Under the pieces are notes generated by a model. The model was not told the origin of the DNA and did no database searches. It saw only the letters and a list, made by a program, of their open reading frames with translations. From Coprovicinus avistercoris (GTDB lineage Bacteria; Actinomycetota; Coriobacteriia; Coriobacteriales; Atopobiaceae): a DNA stretch of 64,000 bases. Positions 1 to 7,797 of the stretch are shown one piece after another. The translations under genes and the position numbers were made by a program. Numbering within the stretch: position 1 is the stretch's first letter; each line of letters begins with the position of its first letter. The stretch lies in the NCBI GenBank assembly GCA_018714895.1, contig DVMQ01000015.1, forward strand, positions 13,673 through 77,672, in the 5' to 3' direction.

Positions 1-531
1 ACTGGTGATCATGAATATATTCTCTGTGATGTAACGCCGCGTTGGGAAGCACTCAAGGAATGGCTTATATGGCTCTCCAATCTCGTTGTTGAAGAGCAAA
101 CACCTTTCAGCGATGCTCAAGTAAGCGATGTCACAGGATCATTGGTGCCATTACTTGTTACAGGCCCAAAAGCCAGAACCATTCTCGAGGATTATCTTCA
201 TGATGGAGAAAAGCTACCACCTCAGGGCAGCGTGGTGTCGCTTCACCTTGATAAGATTCTTACCATATGCACACATATACATCAGAGCAATGCGTTTCTT
301 TTGCTCATTCCGCCTGCCTATAGCCGCATCATGTGGCGGAGCTTGTTGTCTTTTACCGAGATGCAACCTGTAGGTATTCGGGCGCTTACTCAATTTGTTC
401 AAACTAAGCTTCCATGGATGGAGCCTATTTCGGACAATACAAAACATGTTGCATTTTCTAAACAAGAGCTCGAACAGTGGGGTATAGCCCGTCATAATGG
501 TGGCTATATAGGCGCACGGGCTCTCGTTTAA
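1..531 (+). CDS. GcvT/YgfZ-like folate-binding protein, 3' part only
   Basis: The reading frame is open from the first base, so the 5' end lies outside the window and only about 176 C-terminal residues are seen. The fragment has the pattern of the aminomethyltransferase (GcvT/YgfZ) fold: a strand with GDHEYIL, a helix with WLIWLSNL, a VTGPKA turn (compare LQGPxA of GcvT), and LLLIPPAYSRIMWRSLL followed by PVGIRAL. The usual ending with an Arg-Leu-Glu motif and a KGCYxGQE loop is not recognisable; the protein stops soon after HNGGYIGARALV. Function is therefore uncertain: a degenerate tetrahydrofolate-binding protein rather than a true glycine-cleavage T protein is my inference. It runs 47 bases ahead of ridA on the same strand. 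Confidence 0.55.
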   Translation, partial: TGDHEYILCDVTPRWEALKEWLIWLSNLVVEEQTPFSDAQVSDVTGSLVPLLVTGPKARTILEDYLHDGEKLPPQGSVVSLHLDKILTICTHIHQSNAFLLLIPPAYSRIMWRSLLSFTEMQPVGIRALTQFVQTKLPWMEPISDNTKHVAFSKQELEQWGIARHNGGYIGARALV

Positions 532-578
532 CGAATATAAAGACTGATAGCACCGCAACCGTGAGGTAGGGAGTTTTT

Positions 579-956
579 ATGACTTATGGCATTCATACGT
601 CTCACGCTCCTCAGGCAAATGGACCGTATTCCCAAGGTGCCGCAGCAGGACGCTATGTATATGTTTCTGGCCAGATTGGCATCGACCCAGCAACTGATGC
701 ACTTGTCTCTGATACCGTAGACATGCAGCTTGATCAGGCAATAACAAATATCGAAGCTGTATTAGCTGAGGTAAAGCTCACGTTGGAAGATGTCGTAAAA
801 ACTACGGTCTTTCTCACCGATTTGGAAGATTTACCTATAGTAGACATGATTTGGAAAACACGGTTTTCTTCGCCTCGTCCGGCACGAAGCTGTGTTGAAG
901 TGCGTCGTTTAAGAGACGGTGCGCGTATCGAAGTTGAGTGTGTAGCTTGCCGATAG
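579..956 (+). CDS. ridA: RidA family enamine/imine deaminase
   Basis: A 125-residue protein of the YjgF/YER057c/UK114 (RidA) family, which hydrolyses reactive enamine and imine intermediates released by pyridoxal-phosphate enzymes such as threonine dehydratase. Family marks seen are APQANGPYSQG near residue 10, YVSGQIGIDP near 30, and PARSCVEV near 102, whose arginine is the substrate-carboxylate ligand in the family. Length fits the usual 125-130 residues. The ATG has an AGGTAGGG ribosome-binding sequence upstream. The next gene (FHA protein) starts 48 bases after the stop, so co-transcription is likely, but no functional link is evident. Confidence 0.9.
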   Translation: MTYGIHTSHAPQANGPYSQGAAAGRYVYVSGQIGIDPATDALVSDTVDMQLDQAITNIEAVLAEVKLTLEDVVKTTVFLTDLEDLPIVDMIWKTRFSSPRPARSCVEVRRLRDGARIEVECVACR

Positions 957-1003
957 CCGCGTTATACTATAAATCTGACAAGAATTGCGAGGAAAGGCCA
1001 GAT

Positions 1004-1438
1004 ATGGCAGAGCAAGACGTACATCCCATTAACGATCCGGGCGCCACAAGGATGTTCCGCATCCCTTCTGAAGATTCAACAATGCCCGATCTTATGGGTT
1101 CAACCAAAGATGCCACGCCCTCGCTCAGTATTGTAAAAGGCCCTCAAACTGGTATGACGTTTGAGCTTGATCAGCCAGTAATTACTATCGGGCGTGATCC
1201 TTCAAACAGTGTCTTTTTGAATGACATGACGGTTTCTCGTCATCATGCACGTATGGATCTCATTAACAACGGTTCTGGGCTGGCCACCATTGAAGACCTT
1301 GGCTCTCTCAATGGCACATGGGTAGATGGCGCTATTGTCAGCAAGGCTGTATTACAAGATGGTTCAACCATACAAATTGGTACATTCCGTATGGTTTTCC
1401 ATGCAAATCGTTCAGAACGCATTTCTACCGGGGCATAA
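1004..1438 (+). CDS. GarA/OdhI-like FHA domain protein
   Basis: A 144-residue protein: a flexible N-terminal tail (1-40) and one forkhead-associated domain (about 41-135). FHA landmarks are IGRD (62-65), TVSRHHA (76-82) and SLNGTWV (101-107), the phosphothreonine-binding loops. The tail has a threonine in ATRMFR at residue 15, resembling the TTSVFR phosphosite of mycobacterial GarA and corynebacterial OdhI, which Ser/Thr kinases phosphorylate to relieve inhibition of 2-oxoglutarate metabolism. I chose the ATG at 1004, with a GAGGAAAGG sequence upstream, over an in-frame upstream start that would overlap ridA. An FtsR-type MerR gene follows six bases later, the same pair order as garA and its neighbour in mycobacteria. 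The metabolic target here is unknown. Confidence 0.85.
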   Translation: MAEQDVHPINDPGATRMFRIPSEDSTMPDLMGSTKDATPSLSIVKGPQTGMTFELDQPVITIGRDPSNSVFLNDMTVSRHHARMDLINNGSGLATIEDLGSLNGTWVDGAIVSKAVLQDGSTIQIGTFRMVFHANRSERISTGA

Positions 1439-1444
1439 CTGACT

Positions 1445-2164
1445 ATGGCGGATGCAAGCTACCTTACAATTGGTAAAGTTGTAAAGCGGTTGCAGCCGCA
1501 GTACCCCGATCTTACTGTCTCTAAAGTTCGCTACTTAGAGGATGAAGGCCTGCTCAATCCCTCTCGTACACCAGGGGGATACAGGCTCTATTCTTCACGC
1601 GACATTAAGCGGCTTGAAAATATTTTGTATCTACAAAAGAATCGCTTTATGCCGCTTTCGGTTATCCGAGAAGAGTTAGACCGTCTCGATGATCCATCCC
1701 AAGCTGTTGTCGTGCATCATGATGAGCATGTCTTAAGTTCAGATGATGAGGAAACTATCAATAAGTTTCATCCCATTGATCGAATGCCTGAATTGCTTGG
1801 TGTATCAGCCAGTTTTGTGAGAAGTCTCTCTGATGCTGGCGTACTATCACTAAGACGCTCTCCTCATGGGAGAGATTTAGTCGATGGACATGATTTCCCC
1901 CTCATTCGTATTGCTGATCATCTGCGGCATTATGGAATCGGGCCTAAAAATCTTCGTCAGTATGTAACAGCCGCAAGACGCGAATCCACCATGTTTGAAC
2001 AGGCGCTTGTGGTATACGGCAGAACATCTGATGAAGACCCTCAGCGCCGTCACGATGCTTATGAAAAAGCACTTGACCAGATGCTTTATCTTACCAATGA
2101 GCTTCGCGATGAGCTCATAAAGCGATCGATCACTAACAGGGGAGACGGCATTCATATTAGTTAG
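1445..2164 (+). CDS. FtsR-like MerR family transcriptional regulator
   Basis: A 239-residue regulator with an N-terminal winged helix of the MerR type: YLTIGKVVKRL, then VSKVRYLEDEGLL and TPGGYRLYSSRDI at residues 6-55. The pattern matches the actinobacterial family that includes Rv1828 and corynebacterial FtsR, an activator of ftsZ; that family always sits next to a garA/odhI-type FHA gene, as here. The C-terminal half (about 100-239) is a second, less conserved domain with no metal-binding cysteines, so it is not a classical metal sensor. Whether it controls ftsZ in this organism is inference. Spacing to the FHA gene is six bases, consistent with one transcript. Confidence 0.8.
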   Translation: MADASYLTIGKVVKRLQPQYPDLTVSKVRYLEDEGLLNPSRTPGGYRLYSSRDIKRLENILYLQKNRFMPLSVIREELDRLDDPSQAVVVHHDEHVLSSDDEETINKFHPIDRMPELLGVSASFVRSLSDAGVLSLRRSPHGRDLVDGHDFPLIRIADHLRHYGIGPKNLRQYVTAARRESTMFEQALVVYGRTSDEDPQRRHDAYEKALDQMLYLTNELRDELIKRSITNRGDGIHIS

Positions 2165-2228
2165 AAACGGTACTATTACGGTAAAACTATCCTTGCTTTT
2201 GTGAGGTTTAATGGGAAGGGGAGAAGGC

Positions 2229-2762
2229 GTGTCCAGTTTCGATCTTGAGAGTCTCATCGTAGATATTCCCGACTATCCTGAGCCCGGAGTTGTATTCAAA
2301 GACATTACACCGCTTTTATCTGATCCACGTGGCCTTGCTTCTGCTGTCGATCAGATCGCAGATCACTTCATGGGCCATTCCATTACGAAAGTTATTGGTG
2401 CTGAAGCGCGTGGTTTTCTCATTGGTGCTCCCGTAGCCTATCGTCTTGGAGCAGGTTTTGTACCCGCCCGTAAGCCTGGTAAGCTTCCTCGCACTACTTA
2501 CTCAGAAGCCTATTCGCTTGAGTATGGTACCGATAGTTTGGAAATCCACCAGGACGCTCTTGGTCCCGATGACCATGTTCTGATAGTCGATGACTTAGTC
2601 GCAACTGGTGGTACCTGCGTTGCAAGCGCTAAATTGGCCGAGAAAGCAGGGGCTACGGTAGAAGGCTTTGGTTTTATATTGGAGCTTGCTTTCTTAAAGC
2701 CACGGGATACCATCGCTCGCGCAAGTTCTGCTGATGTATTTTCACTTGTAACCGTTGATTAG
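2229..2762 (+). CDS. apt: Adenine phosphoribosyltransferase
   Basis: Converts adenine and PRPP to AMP in purine salvage. The protein (177 residues from the start chosen) has the Apt signature: DIPDYPEPGVVFKDITPLL near the N-terminus, GAEARGFLIG, VPARKPGKLP, and the PRPP-binding VLIVDDLVATGGT near residue 120. I prefer the GTG at 2229: the codons between an upstream in-frame ATG (2211) and this GTG read GGAAGGGGAGAAGG, a strong ribosome-binding sequence that would otherwise be translated. The 3' end overlaps the next gene by 8 bases. Confidence 0.92.
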   Translation: MSSFDLESLIVDIPDYPEPGVVFKDITPLLSDPRGLASAVDQIADHFMGHSITKVIGAEARGFLIGAPVAYRLGAGFVPARKPGKLPRTTYSEAYSLEYGTDSLEIHQDALGPDDHVLIVDDLVATGGTCVASAKLAEKAGATVEGFGFILELAFLKPRDTIARASSADVFSLVTVD

Positions 2763-4383
2763 CTTAAGGAGACATACCTCTCATCAGAAACACACCTCTC
2801 TTGAGAATGAGCTTTCGCATCGTCATCGCATCTGGCTTGTTTGCATCGGAGCTGCTACGGGTCTTGTTGCTGGTTTAGCCGTTACGCTTTATCGGCTTGC
2901 CCTCGCACAAGCGGAGCAGCTCATGCGCTCTTTTACTACAGAGCTTGGTAAAAGCGCCCTAGGAATTCTTATCTGGTTTGTTGTACTGGCGCTTATCTTA
3001 CTTGTCGTTGGTTTTCTTATTCATAAAGTTCCTCTCACAGCAGGGTCTGGTATCCCTCAAGTAGAAGCTGAAGTAGCAGGAACCATACAGGCACCTTGGC
3101 TGCGTATACTTCCTACCAAATTTGTGGAGGGTGTTCTCTGCTCATTTGGAGGGTTATCCCTCGGCCGCGAGGGTCCATCTATACAGATTGGCGGAATGGC
3201 TGCAAAGCTAGTCTCCAAACTTACTCGCACAAATCGGGGAGAAGAGCGGATTCTTATTACGTGTGGCGCAGCATCTGGCATGGCCGCCGCTTTTCACGCC
3301 CCTTTTACTGGCGTGATGTTTGCTCTCGAAGAAATTCATAAGGTTTTCTCGGCGCCCGTTATTGTGTCTGTCATGGTTGCGTCAGTCATGGCTGACCTGC
3401 TTTCGAGCATACTTATGGGTGACCACTTGGTGCTCTCACTTACATTTATTGCCGATCTGCCACCATCTGCCTATATATCTGTAGCAATACTAGGTGTTAT
3501 CGCAGGCTTACTTGGAGCCTTACACAATGCTGGTATGTTCAAGATGCAGGATCTGTTTGATCGAATTACCTGGGTAAAGCCATATGCAAAACTCATTCCA
3601 GCATTCCTTATGTCTGGAATCGCAGCCTTTACCATACCTCAGCTGCTCTGTGGCGGAGATGCCATCATACAGCTCCTTGAAAGAGGGTATGTCACTCCGA
3701 TTAATGTATTAGTCGTACTACTTATCGGAAAATATCTTCTAACAGCCATATGCTTTGGGTCAGGAGCTCCAGGGGGCACGTTGCTTCCATTGGTAGTAAT
3801 GGGGGCTCTCATAGGGAGTATTTATGGCATCTGCGTAACAGATGTCACGGCAATACCTTCAGTTTATGTTGTTAACTACACAGTACTTGGAGTAGCAAGC
3901 CTATTTGCAGGTGTTGTAAGAGCTCCTATAACTGGCATCGTGCTTGCCTTTGAACTCACAGGCTCACTCGATTCGCTGTTAGCAGCTTCGCTTGTCTCAA
4001 TAATCGCATACGTCACATCAGACCTTATAGGCGTAGATGCCTTCTATGAGCACTTGCTAGGAAGAATTGATATCTCAGAATCCAACCAGACGGAGAAAAA
4101 TCTAGAGGAAGAACAGCGGGGAGTCTTTCATAGACATGTAGTTGGAACAGGAAGTAAGGCCGAAGGAAGACTCATCAAAGAGCTTGTCTTGCCAGAGCAT
4201 ATGCTCATTGTCATGATCACACGCTCTGGTAAAGAACTGGTTCCACAAGGAAGCACACGCCTCAAAGCACTCGATCAGCTTCTTGTACTAGAAGATGCAG
4301 AGTTCGAGATAGAACAAGAGCAGATGATCAAAGAGATCTGCATGCCATCGCTAGAAGAAACAAGCTCCGTAACGCCAACATAG
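2755..4383 (+). CDS. ClC-type chloride/proton antiporter with TrkA-C domain
   Basis: A 542-residue integral membrane protein of the ClC family. Selectivity-filter motifs are present: GSGIPQVEAEV, GREGPSIQIGG (gating glutamate kept) and GSGAPGGTLLP. AFHAPFTGVMFALEE carries the second glutamate that marks proton-coupled antiporters, so exchange rather than a simple channel is likely. After about ten membrane segments there is a C-terminal cytoplasmic region (about 445-525) with the look of a TrkA-C regulatory domain (GRLIKELVLPEHMLIVMI). The only usable in-frame start before the first membrane helix is the TTG at 2755, overlapping apt. A strong TTAAGGAG lies just downstream of it (2764-2771) with no in-frame start at the normal distance, so the start is uncertain. 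Confidence 0.88.
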   Translation: MISLRRHTSHQKHTSLENELSHRHRIWLVCIGAATGLVAGLAVTLYRLALAQAEQLMRSFTTELGKSALGILIWFVVLALILLVVGFLIHKVPLTAGSGIPQVEAEVAGTIQAPWLRILPTKFVEGVLCSFGGLSLGREGPSIQIGGMAAKLVSKLTRTNRGEERILITCGAASGMAAAFHAPFTGVMFALEEIHKVFSAPVIVSVMVASVMADLLSSILMGDHLVLSLTFIADLPPSAYISVAILGVIAGLLGALHNAGMFKMQDLFDRITWVKPYAKLIPAFLMSGIAAFTIPQLLCGGDAIIQLLERGYVTPINVLVVLLIGKYLLTAICFGSGAPGGTLLPLVVMGALIGSIYGICVTDVTAIPSVYVVNYTVLGVASLFAGVVRAPITGIVLAFELTGSLDSLLAASLVSIIAYVTSDLIGVDAFYEHLLGRIDISESNQTEKNLEEEQRGVFHRHVVGTGSKAEGRLIKELVLPEHMLIVMITRSGKELVPQGSTRLKALDQLLVLEDAEFEIEQEQMIKEICMPSLEETSSVTPT

Positions 4384-4501
4384 AACCTTATTCTTTCTAT
4401 AGATCTACTTTACATAAGATATATTATCGCAGTTTTATATATAGCTTTAGATATTTGCCTCAGACAGCCAAAGATAATCACGTGAGCTGCAGGTGCAACA
4501 G

Positions 4502-5452
4502 TTACCCTGCGATTGGTTGTCCAAGATAGCCTGCCACAGAAGTTGCTGCCACTGCACCATCAGATGCCGCAGTAATAATTTGACGCAATACCTTTGAGCG
4601 GACATCTCCCGCACAATATAAACCAGGTGTCCTTGTGGCCATATATTCATCGGTGATAACCGCGCCGGTTTGATCGAGTTCAGCAAATTCTTTAATGAGT
4701 TCAGATGACGGTAGCTGGCCCACAAATACAAACACACCGAACGAGCCTGGATCTCCTGATATACATGTAATCTCATCGGTATCCTCATTATGAAGATAGA
4801 GCTTAGTGAGAAGATCCTCCCCTTCTACCTTAGAGATAGTTGTCCGAAAATGGACAAATATTTTCTCATTTTGCAGGATCTGGTCAACCAGTGCAGCTTG
4901 AGCACGCAAGTGATCCTTACGAATAATCATGTGGACTTCACTTGCAAACCTCGTAAGAAAGAGTGCTTCTTCGGCGGCAGAATTACCTCCCCCTACCACA
5001 TAAACGGGTTTATTGCGATAAAACATTCCATCGCAGGTCGCACAATATGAAATTCCACGCCCAATGAAATCTTCTTCACCTTCAAAGCCGGCTTTTCGAG
5101 GCGTGGAACCACTCGCCAAAATAACAGCCTTAGCGTTGTATGAAGTTCCTCCATTGCAACTAATAATGAAATTGTTATCACATGTAGAAGAAATAGAAGA
5201 CACCTGCACTGAGTGGATAGTAACGCCCAAATCCTTAGCTTGATTTTCCATCGCCTGAATGAGTTCATAGCCACTGGTAGATGGAACTCCTGGATAATTA
5301 TCAACTTCTGATGTTAAGAGAACCTGCCCACCAGGAGATGTCTGCTCTAAAACAACCGTGGTTAAGAGCGCGCGAGAAGCATAAATTGCTGCCGAAATTC
5401 CTGCAGGACCAGCACCAATAATTACAAGGTCATAAAGGGTAGATTCAGACAT
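4502..5452 (-). CDS. trxB: Thioredoxin-disulfide reductase
   Basis: A 316-residue flavoprotein that uses NADPH to reduce thioredoxin. Seen: FAD-binding GAGPAG near residue 13, the redox-active CATC within ISYCATCDG near 136, the NADP-binding GGGNSAAEEA near 155, and a C-terminal FAD contact YCAGDVR near 285. Order and length match low-molecular-weight TrxB. The gene is the last of a group with nrdR and dut, 21 bases after dut; all three supply or monitor deoxynucleotides, as thioredoxin is the electron donor of ribonucleotide reductase. The downstream gap to the convergent ClC gene (4384-4501) shows no convincing terminator. Confidence 0.95.
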   Translation of the reverse strand: MSESTLYDLVIIGAGPAGISAAIYASRALLTTVVLEQTSPGGQVLLTSEVDNYPGVPSTSGYELIQAMENQAKDLGVTIHSVQVSSISSTCDNNFIISCNGGTSYNAKAVILASGSTPRKAGFEGEEDFIGRGISYCATCDGMFYRNKPVYVVGGGNSAAEEALFLTRFASEVHMIIRKDHLRAQAALVDQILQNEKIFVHFRTTISKVEGEDLLTKLYLHNEDTDEITCISGDPGSFGVFVFVGQLPSSELIKEFAELDQTGAVITDEYMATRTPGLYCAGDVRSKVLRQIITAASDGAVAATSVAGYLGQPIAG

Positions 5453-5473
5453 ACAATCACTCAGCCAATCATT

Positions 5474-5920
5474 TTAAACGCCGCTTGAGCCAAATCCACC
5501 GGAACCTCTATCGGTTTCATCCAGCTCGTCAACCTCAATCAAATTAACAATAGGAACACGCTGTATAACAAGTTGAGCAATACGTTCTCCACGTTCGATA
5601 TGAATGGGCTTCTCGTTATCAAGATTTACTGCACATACCTTCAACTCGCCACGATAATGCGAATCGATAAGGCCGGGAGTATTAGCCATAGAGAGACCTT
5701 CACGTAAAGCCAGGCCGCTGCGAGGTTGAACAAAACCGGCATATCCCTCAGGAATAGCGACCGCCAAACCCGTAGCAATAAGACGACGCTCATGAGGCGC
5801 AAGAACGAGATCTTCATTGGAACGCAAGTCGAGACCAGCATCGCCTGTGTAAGCGTACGTCGGCAGCTCAACAGATGGATCAAGTCGTTTAATAGGAACG
5901 GAAATGGTCTCATCAATCAT
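5474..5920 (-). CDS. dut: dUTP diphosphatase (dUTPase)
   Basis: A 148-residue trimeric dUTPase, hydrolysing dUTP to dUMP and pyrophosphate. The five family motifs are visible: GDAGLDLRS near residue 26, PRSGLALREGL near 67, GLIDSHYRGE near 83 with the catalytic aspartate, ERIAQLVIQ near 112, and the C-terminal RGSGGFGSSG. Its ATG overlaps the nrdR stop by four bases (ATGA), which points to translational coupling. Confidence 0.96.
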   Translation of the reverse strand: MIDETISVPIKRLDPSVELPTYAYTGDAGLDLRSNEDLVLAPHERRLIATGLAVAIPEGYAGFVQPRSGLALREGLSMANTPGLIDSHYRGELKVCAVNLDNEKPIHIERGERIAQLVIQRVPIVNLIEVDELDETDRGSGGFGSSGV

Positions 5921-6366
5921 TGTGAAAGGCTCCTCAATTCCTCACTAAACTCATCAAGATCTTTGAAATCTCGATATACCGAAGCAAAACGAACATACGC
6001 AACCTTGTCTACGTCTATAAGGCGTTTTAGCACAAGGTTTCCAATTTCAGAAGAAGGGACTTCAGATACACCGTTATCGCGCAATTCTGACTCAATATCA
6101 TCAATCAAGGAATCGAGTTGAGCAATTGGAACCTGACGCTTTGCGGTGGCAGTAAGCAATCCACGCATCAACTTCTGGTGATCAAACGGTTCTTTTGTGC
6201 CATCTTTTTTAAGAACCATTAACGGTGTTTCTTCTTTACGTTCATACGTAGTAAAACGATAGCCACATGCAATACATTCTCGACGGCGTCGGATGGCATC
6301 ATTGCTATCGGACGGACGTGAGTCTACAACTTTAGACTCCTCGCAACCACATTTAGGACAGCGCAT
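5917..6366 (-). CDS. nrdR: Transcriptional repressor NrdR
   Basis: A 149-residue ATP-cone repressor of ribonucleotide reductase genes. The N-terminus has a zinc ribbon (MRCPKCGCEESKVVDSR, with a second pair CIACGYRF near residue 31) followed by an ATP-cone (LMVLKKDGTKEPFDHQKL). The ATG at 6366 directly starts the MRCPKCG motif and has AAGGGAGA upstream; a longer in-frame start is not supported. No nrd genes are in the window. It overlaps dut by four bases. Confidence 0.96.
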   Translation of the reverse strand: MRCPKCGCEESKVVDSRPSDSNDAIRRRRECIACGYRFTTYERKEETPLMVLKKDGTKEPFDHQKLMRGLLTATAKRQVPIAQLDSLIDDIESELRDNGVSEVPSSEIGNLVLKRLIDVDKVAYVRFASVYRDFKDLDEFSEELRSLSQ

Positions 6367-6456
6367 GCAGTCTCCCTTGTAAAATGCTGTATACAAAGGA
6401 GCCTATCATAAAAACAAAGCCCAAATGATTAGACCAATAACTATATTGCCAAAGAG

Positions 6457-6921
6457 CTAAGAAGCGGGAACAGAGAGCTGCTGTCCAGAAGAAAGCATGG
6501 AAGAAGAAAGCTCATTTTCCTGTGTAATGAATTCAACAACTTCAGCAGTAGAACAACCATTTACGGGATGATTTTCTGCAATGGACCAGATGGATTCTCC
6601 TGGCATTACCGTAACAATCTCAGTAGAAATATCTGTAAAGGAAGAAGTTTTCCGAGCCATAGCAGAAGCATCAGAAAGAAACGCTATGCCCACAAGCGCA
6701 AGCACCATAGAACAAATGACAAGGAACGTAATGAGTGTGTTCTTGTTCTGAACGTGAGAATGATGACAATACACGTGTGATCGATCATTACGAATATTTA
6801 CATCGTCAACATTCTTGTAATGAGCTTGCCCGCCTTCAAGGACACGAAAATGAACTGGTTTGAAATCAAGAGCTGAAGATCCCTCAGAAAAATATTGAAT
6901 GTTGTTCCCGCGAATATCCAT
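6457..6921 (-). CDS. SOS-controlled small membrane protein with LysM domain (YneA-like)
   Basis: A 154-residue protein: a cytoplasmic tail (1-60), one membrane segment (about 62-83) and an external LysM domain (about 102-152, EIVTVMPGESIWSIAE to SGQQLSVP). This is the architecture of YneA/ChiZ-type SOS division inhibitors. The start at 6921 has GGGAGGAAGAC upstream. It is divergent from lexA, and its predicted promoter has a LexA operator between the -35 and -10 boxes (7014-7027) plus a weaker one near the transcription start. The sequence identity to YneA cannot be judged by eye; the functional call rests on architecture and operator position, so division inhibition after DNA damage is inference. 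Confidence 0.75.
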   Translation of the reverse strand: MDIRGNNIQYFSEGSSALDFKPVHFRVLEGGQAHYKNVDDVNIRNDRSHVYCHHSHVQNKNTLITFLVICSMVLALVGIAFLSDASAMARKTSSFTDISTEIVTVMPGESIWSIAENHPVNGCSTAEVVEFITQENELSSSMLSSGQQLSVPAS

Positions 6922-6984
6922 GTCTTCCTCCCTTCGATAACTTGCAGACTTTATATACAGCAGTGCTCGGACATAAAATGTATG

Positions 6985-6998
6985 CAAACAAATGTTCT
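6985..6998 (-). promoter_or_regulatory. Weak LexA box near the LysM gene start site
   Basis: Read on the minus strand this is AGAACATTTGTTTG, two mismatches from the Gram-positive LexA consensus CGAACRNRYGTTYG. It lies at the predicted transcription start of the LysM gene, where a second LexA dimer could add repression. Support is the match and the position only. Confidence 0.4.
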
Positions 6999-7004
6999 GT
7001 GATT

Positions 7005-7033
7005 AGTATCGTTCGTACATCTGTTCGTGTCAA
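7005..7033 (-). promoter_or_regulatory. Promoter of the LysM gene
   Basis: On the minus strand TTGACA (7033-7028) and GATACT (7010-7005) are separated by 17 bases, a near-consensus vegetative promoter. The spacer is almost entirely a LexA box, so LexA binding would block RNA polymerase directly. Confidence 0.7.
7014..7027 (-). promoter_or_regulatory. LexA box inside the LysM gene promoter
   Basis: Minus-strand CGAACAGATGTACG has one mismatch to CGAACRNRYGTTYG. It occupies the -35/-10 spacer of the LysM gene promoter. Confidence 0.75.
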
Positions 7034-7040
7034 GTATAAA

Positions 7041-7054
7041 CGAACAGATGTTTG
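7041..7054 (+). promoter_or_regulatory. LexA box upstream of lexA
   Basis: CGAACAGATGTTTG matches the Gram-positive LexA consensus CGAACRNRYGTTYG at every position. It overlaps the -35 box of the lexA promoter, the usual arrangement for LexA autorepression. Confidence 0.88.
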
Positions 7055-7080
7055 CAACGAAATTAGAACGGCTGTATCAT
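7052..7080 (+). promoter_or_regulatory. lexA promoter
   Basis: TTGCAA (7052-7057) and TATCAT (7075-7080) are spaced by 17 bases and lie 26 bases ahead of the lexA start. The -35 box is overlapped by a perfect LexA operator. Confidence 0.65.
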
Positions 7081-7105
7081 ATTTCTTAGATTGAAAGGGG
7101 GCAGT

Positions 7106-7768
7106 ATGTCTCAACGTAAACTCAGTTCACGTCAGCGTGAAATTTATGATTATATCTGCACATATACAAAAACCCATGGTTTTCCTCCCTCTGTTCGGGA
7201 GATTGGAAAAGCGGTAGGACTTGCCTCCCCTTCCACGGTTCATATGCATCTTAAATATCTTGAAGACAACGGTTACATCCATCGAGATTCTAATAAGCCA
7301 CGCGCCATCGAGGTTGTTTCAGAGCGTCAAGAACGTTCCGAAGAAAGCTCTGGTCCAAAACTCGCTAATGTTTCCATTGATGTAGATGCCAATCTCATTA
7401 CGCTGCCGGTAGTTGGTCGTGTTGCCGCAGGTCAACCTATTTTGGCTGAGCAAAATATTGAAGAGAACCTCTCTCTTCCAACAAGTATTGTGGGCGATTA
7501 CAGTTCCTTTATTCTCCGTGTTCGCGGGGACTCAATGATTAACGCGGGTATCTTTGATGGCGATTATATTGTCGTTAAAGAACAAAAAGACGCACACAAC
7601 GGAGAAATCGTTGTAGCTCTTATCGATGATTCAGCTACCGTAAAAACGTTTTATCGTGAGCGCTACCGTGTTCGTCTGCAGCCTGAAAATGACACAATGG
7701 AGCCAATTTATGTGAAGGATCCTATTATCCTGGGACGCGTTACTGCTCTCATTAGGACCATCTCTTAA
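7106..7768 (+). CDS. lexA: SOS response repressor LexA
   Basis: A 220-residue LexA. The N-terminal winged helix (QREIYDYI to HLKYLEDNGYI, 9-55) binds SOS operators; the C-terminal latch-peptidase shows the self-cleavage Ala-Gly in GRVAAGQP near residue 111, the nucleophile serine in RGDSM near 147 and the general-base lysine in ATVKTFYR near 184. RecA filaments trigger the cleavage. The ATG at 7106 has GAAAGGGGGC upstream. It lies divergent from a LysM gene with a LexA operator, and recA in this window also carries a perfect box. Confidence 0.97.
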   Translation: MSQRKLSSRQREIYDYICTYTKTHGFPPSVREIGKAVGLASPSTVHMHLKYLEDNGYIHRDSNKPRAIEVVSERQERSEESSGPKLANVSIDVDANLITLPVVGRVAAGQPILAEQNIEENLSLPTSIVGDYSSFILRVRGDSMINAGIFDGDYIVVKEQKDAHNGEIVVALIDDSATVKTFYRERYRVRLQPENDTMEPIYVKDPIILGRVTALIRTIS

Positions 7769-7797
7769 TTTGTCACATCGATTTTATGGTGTTACTC

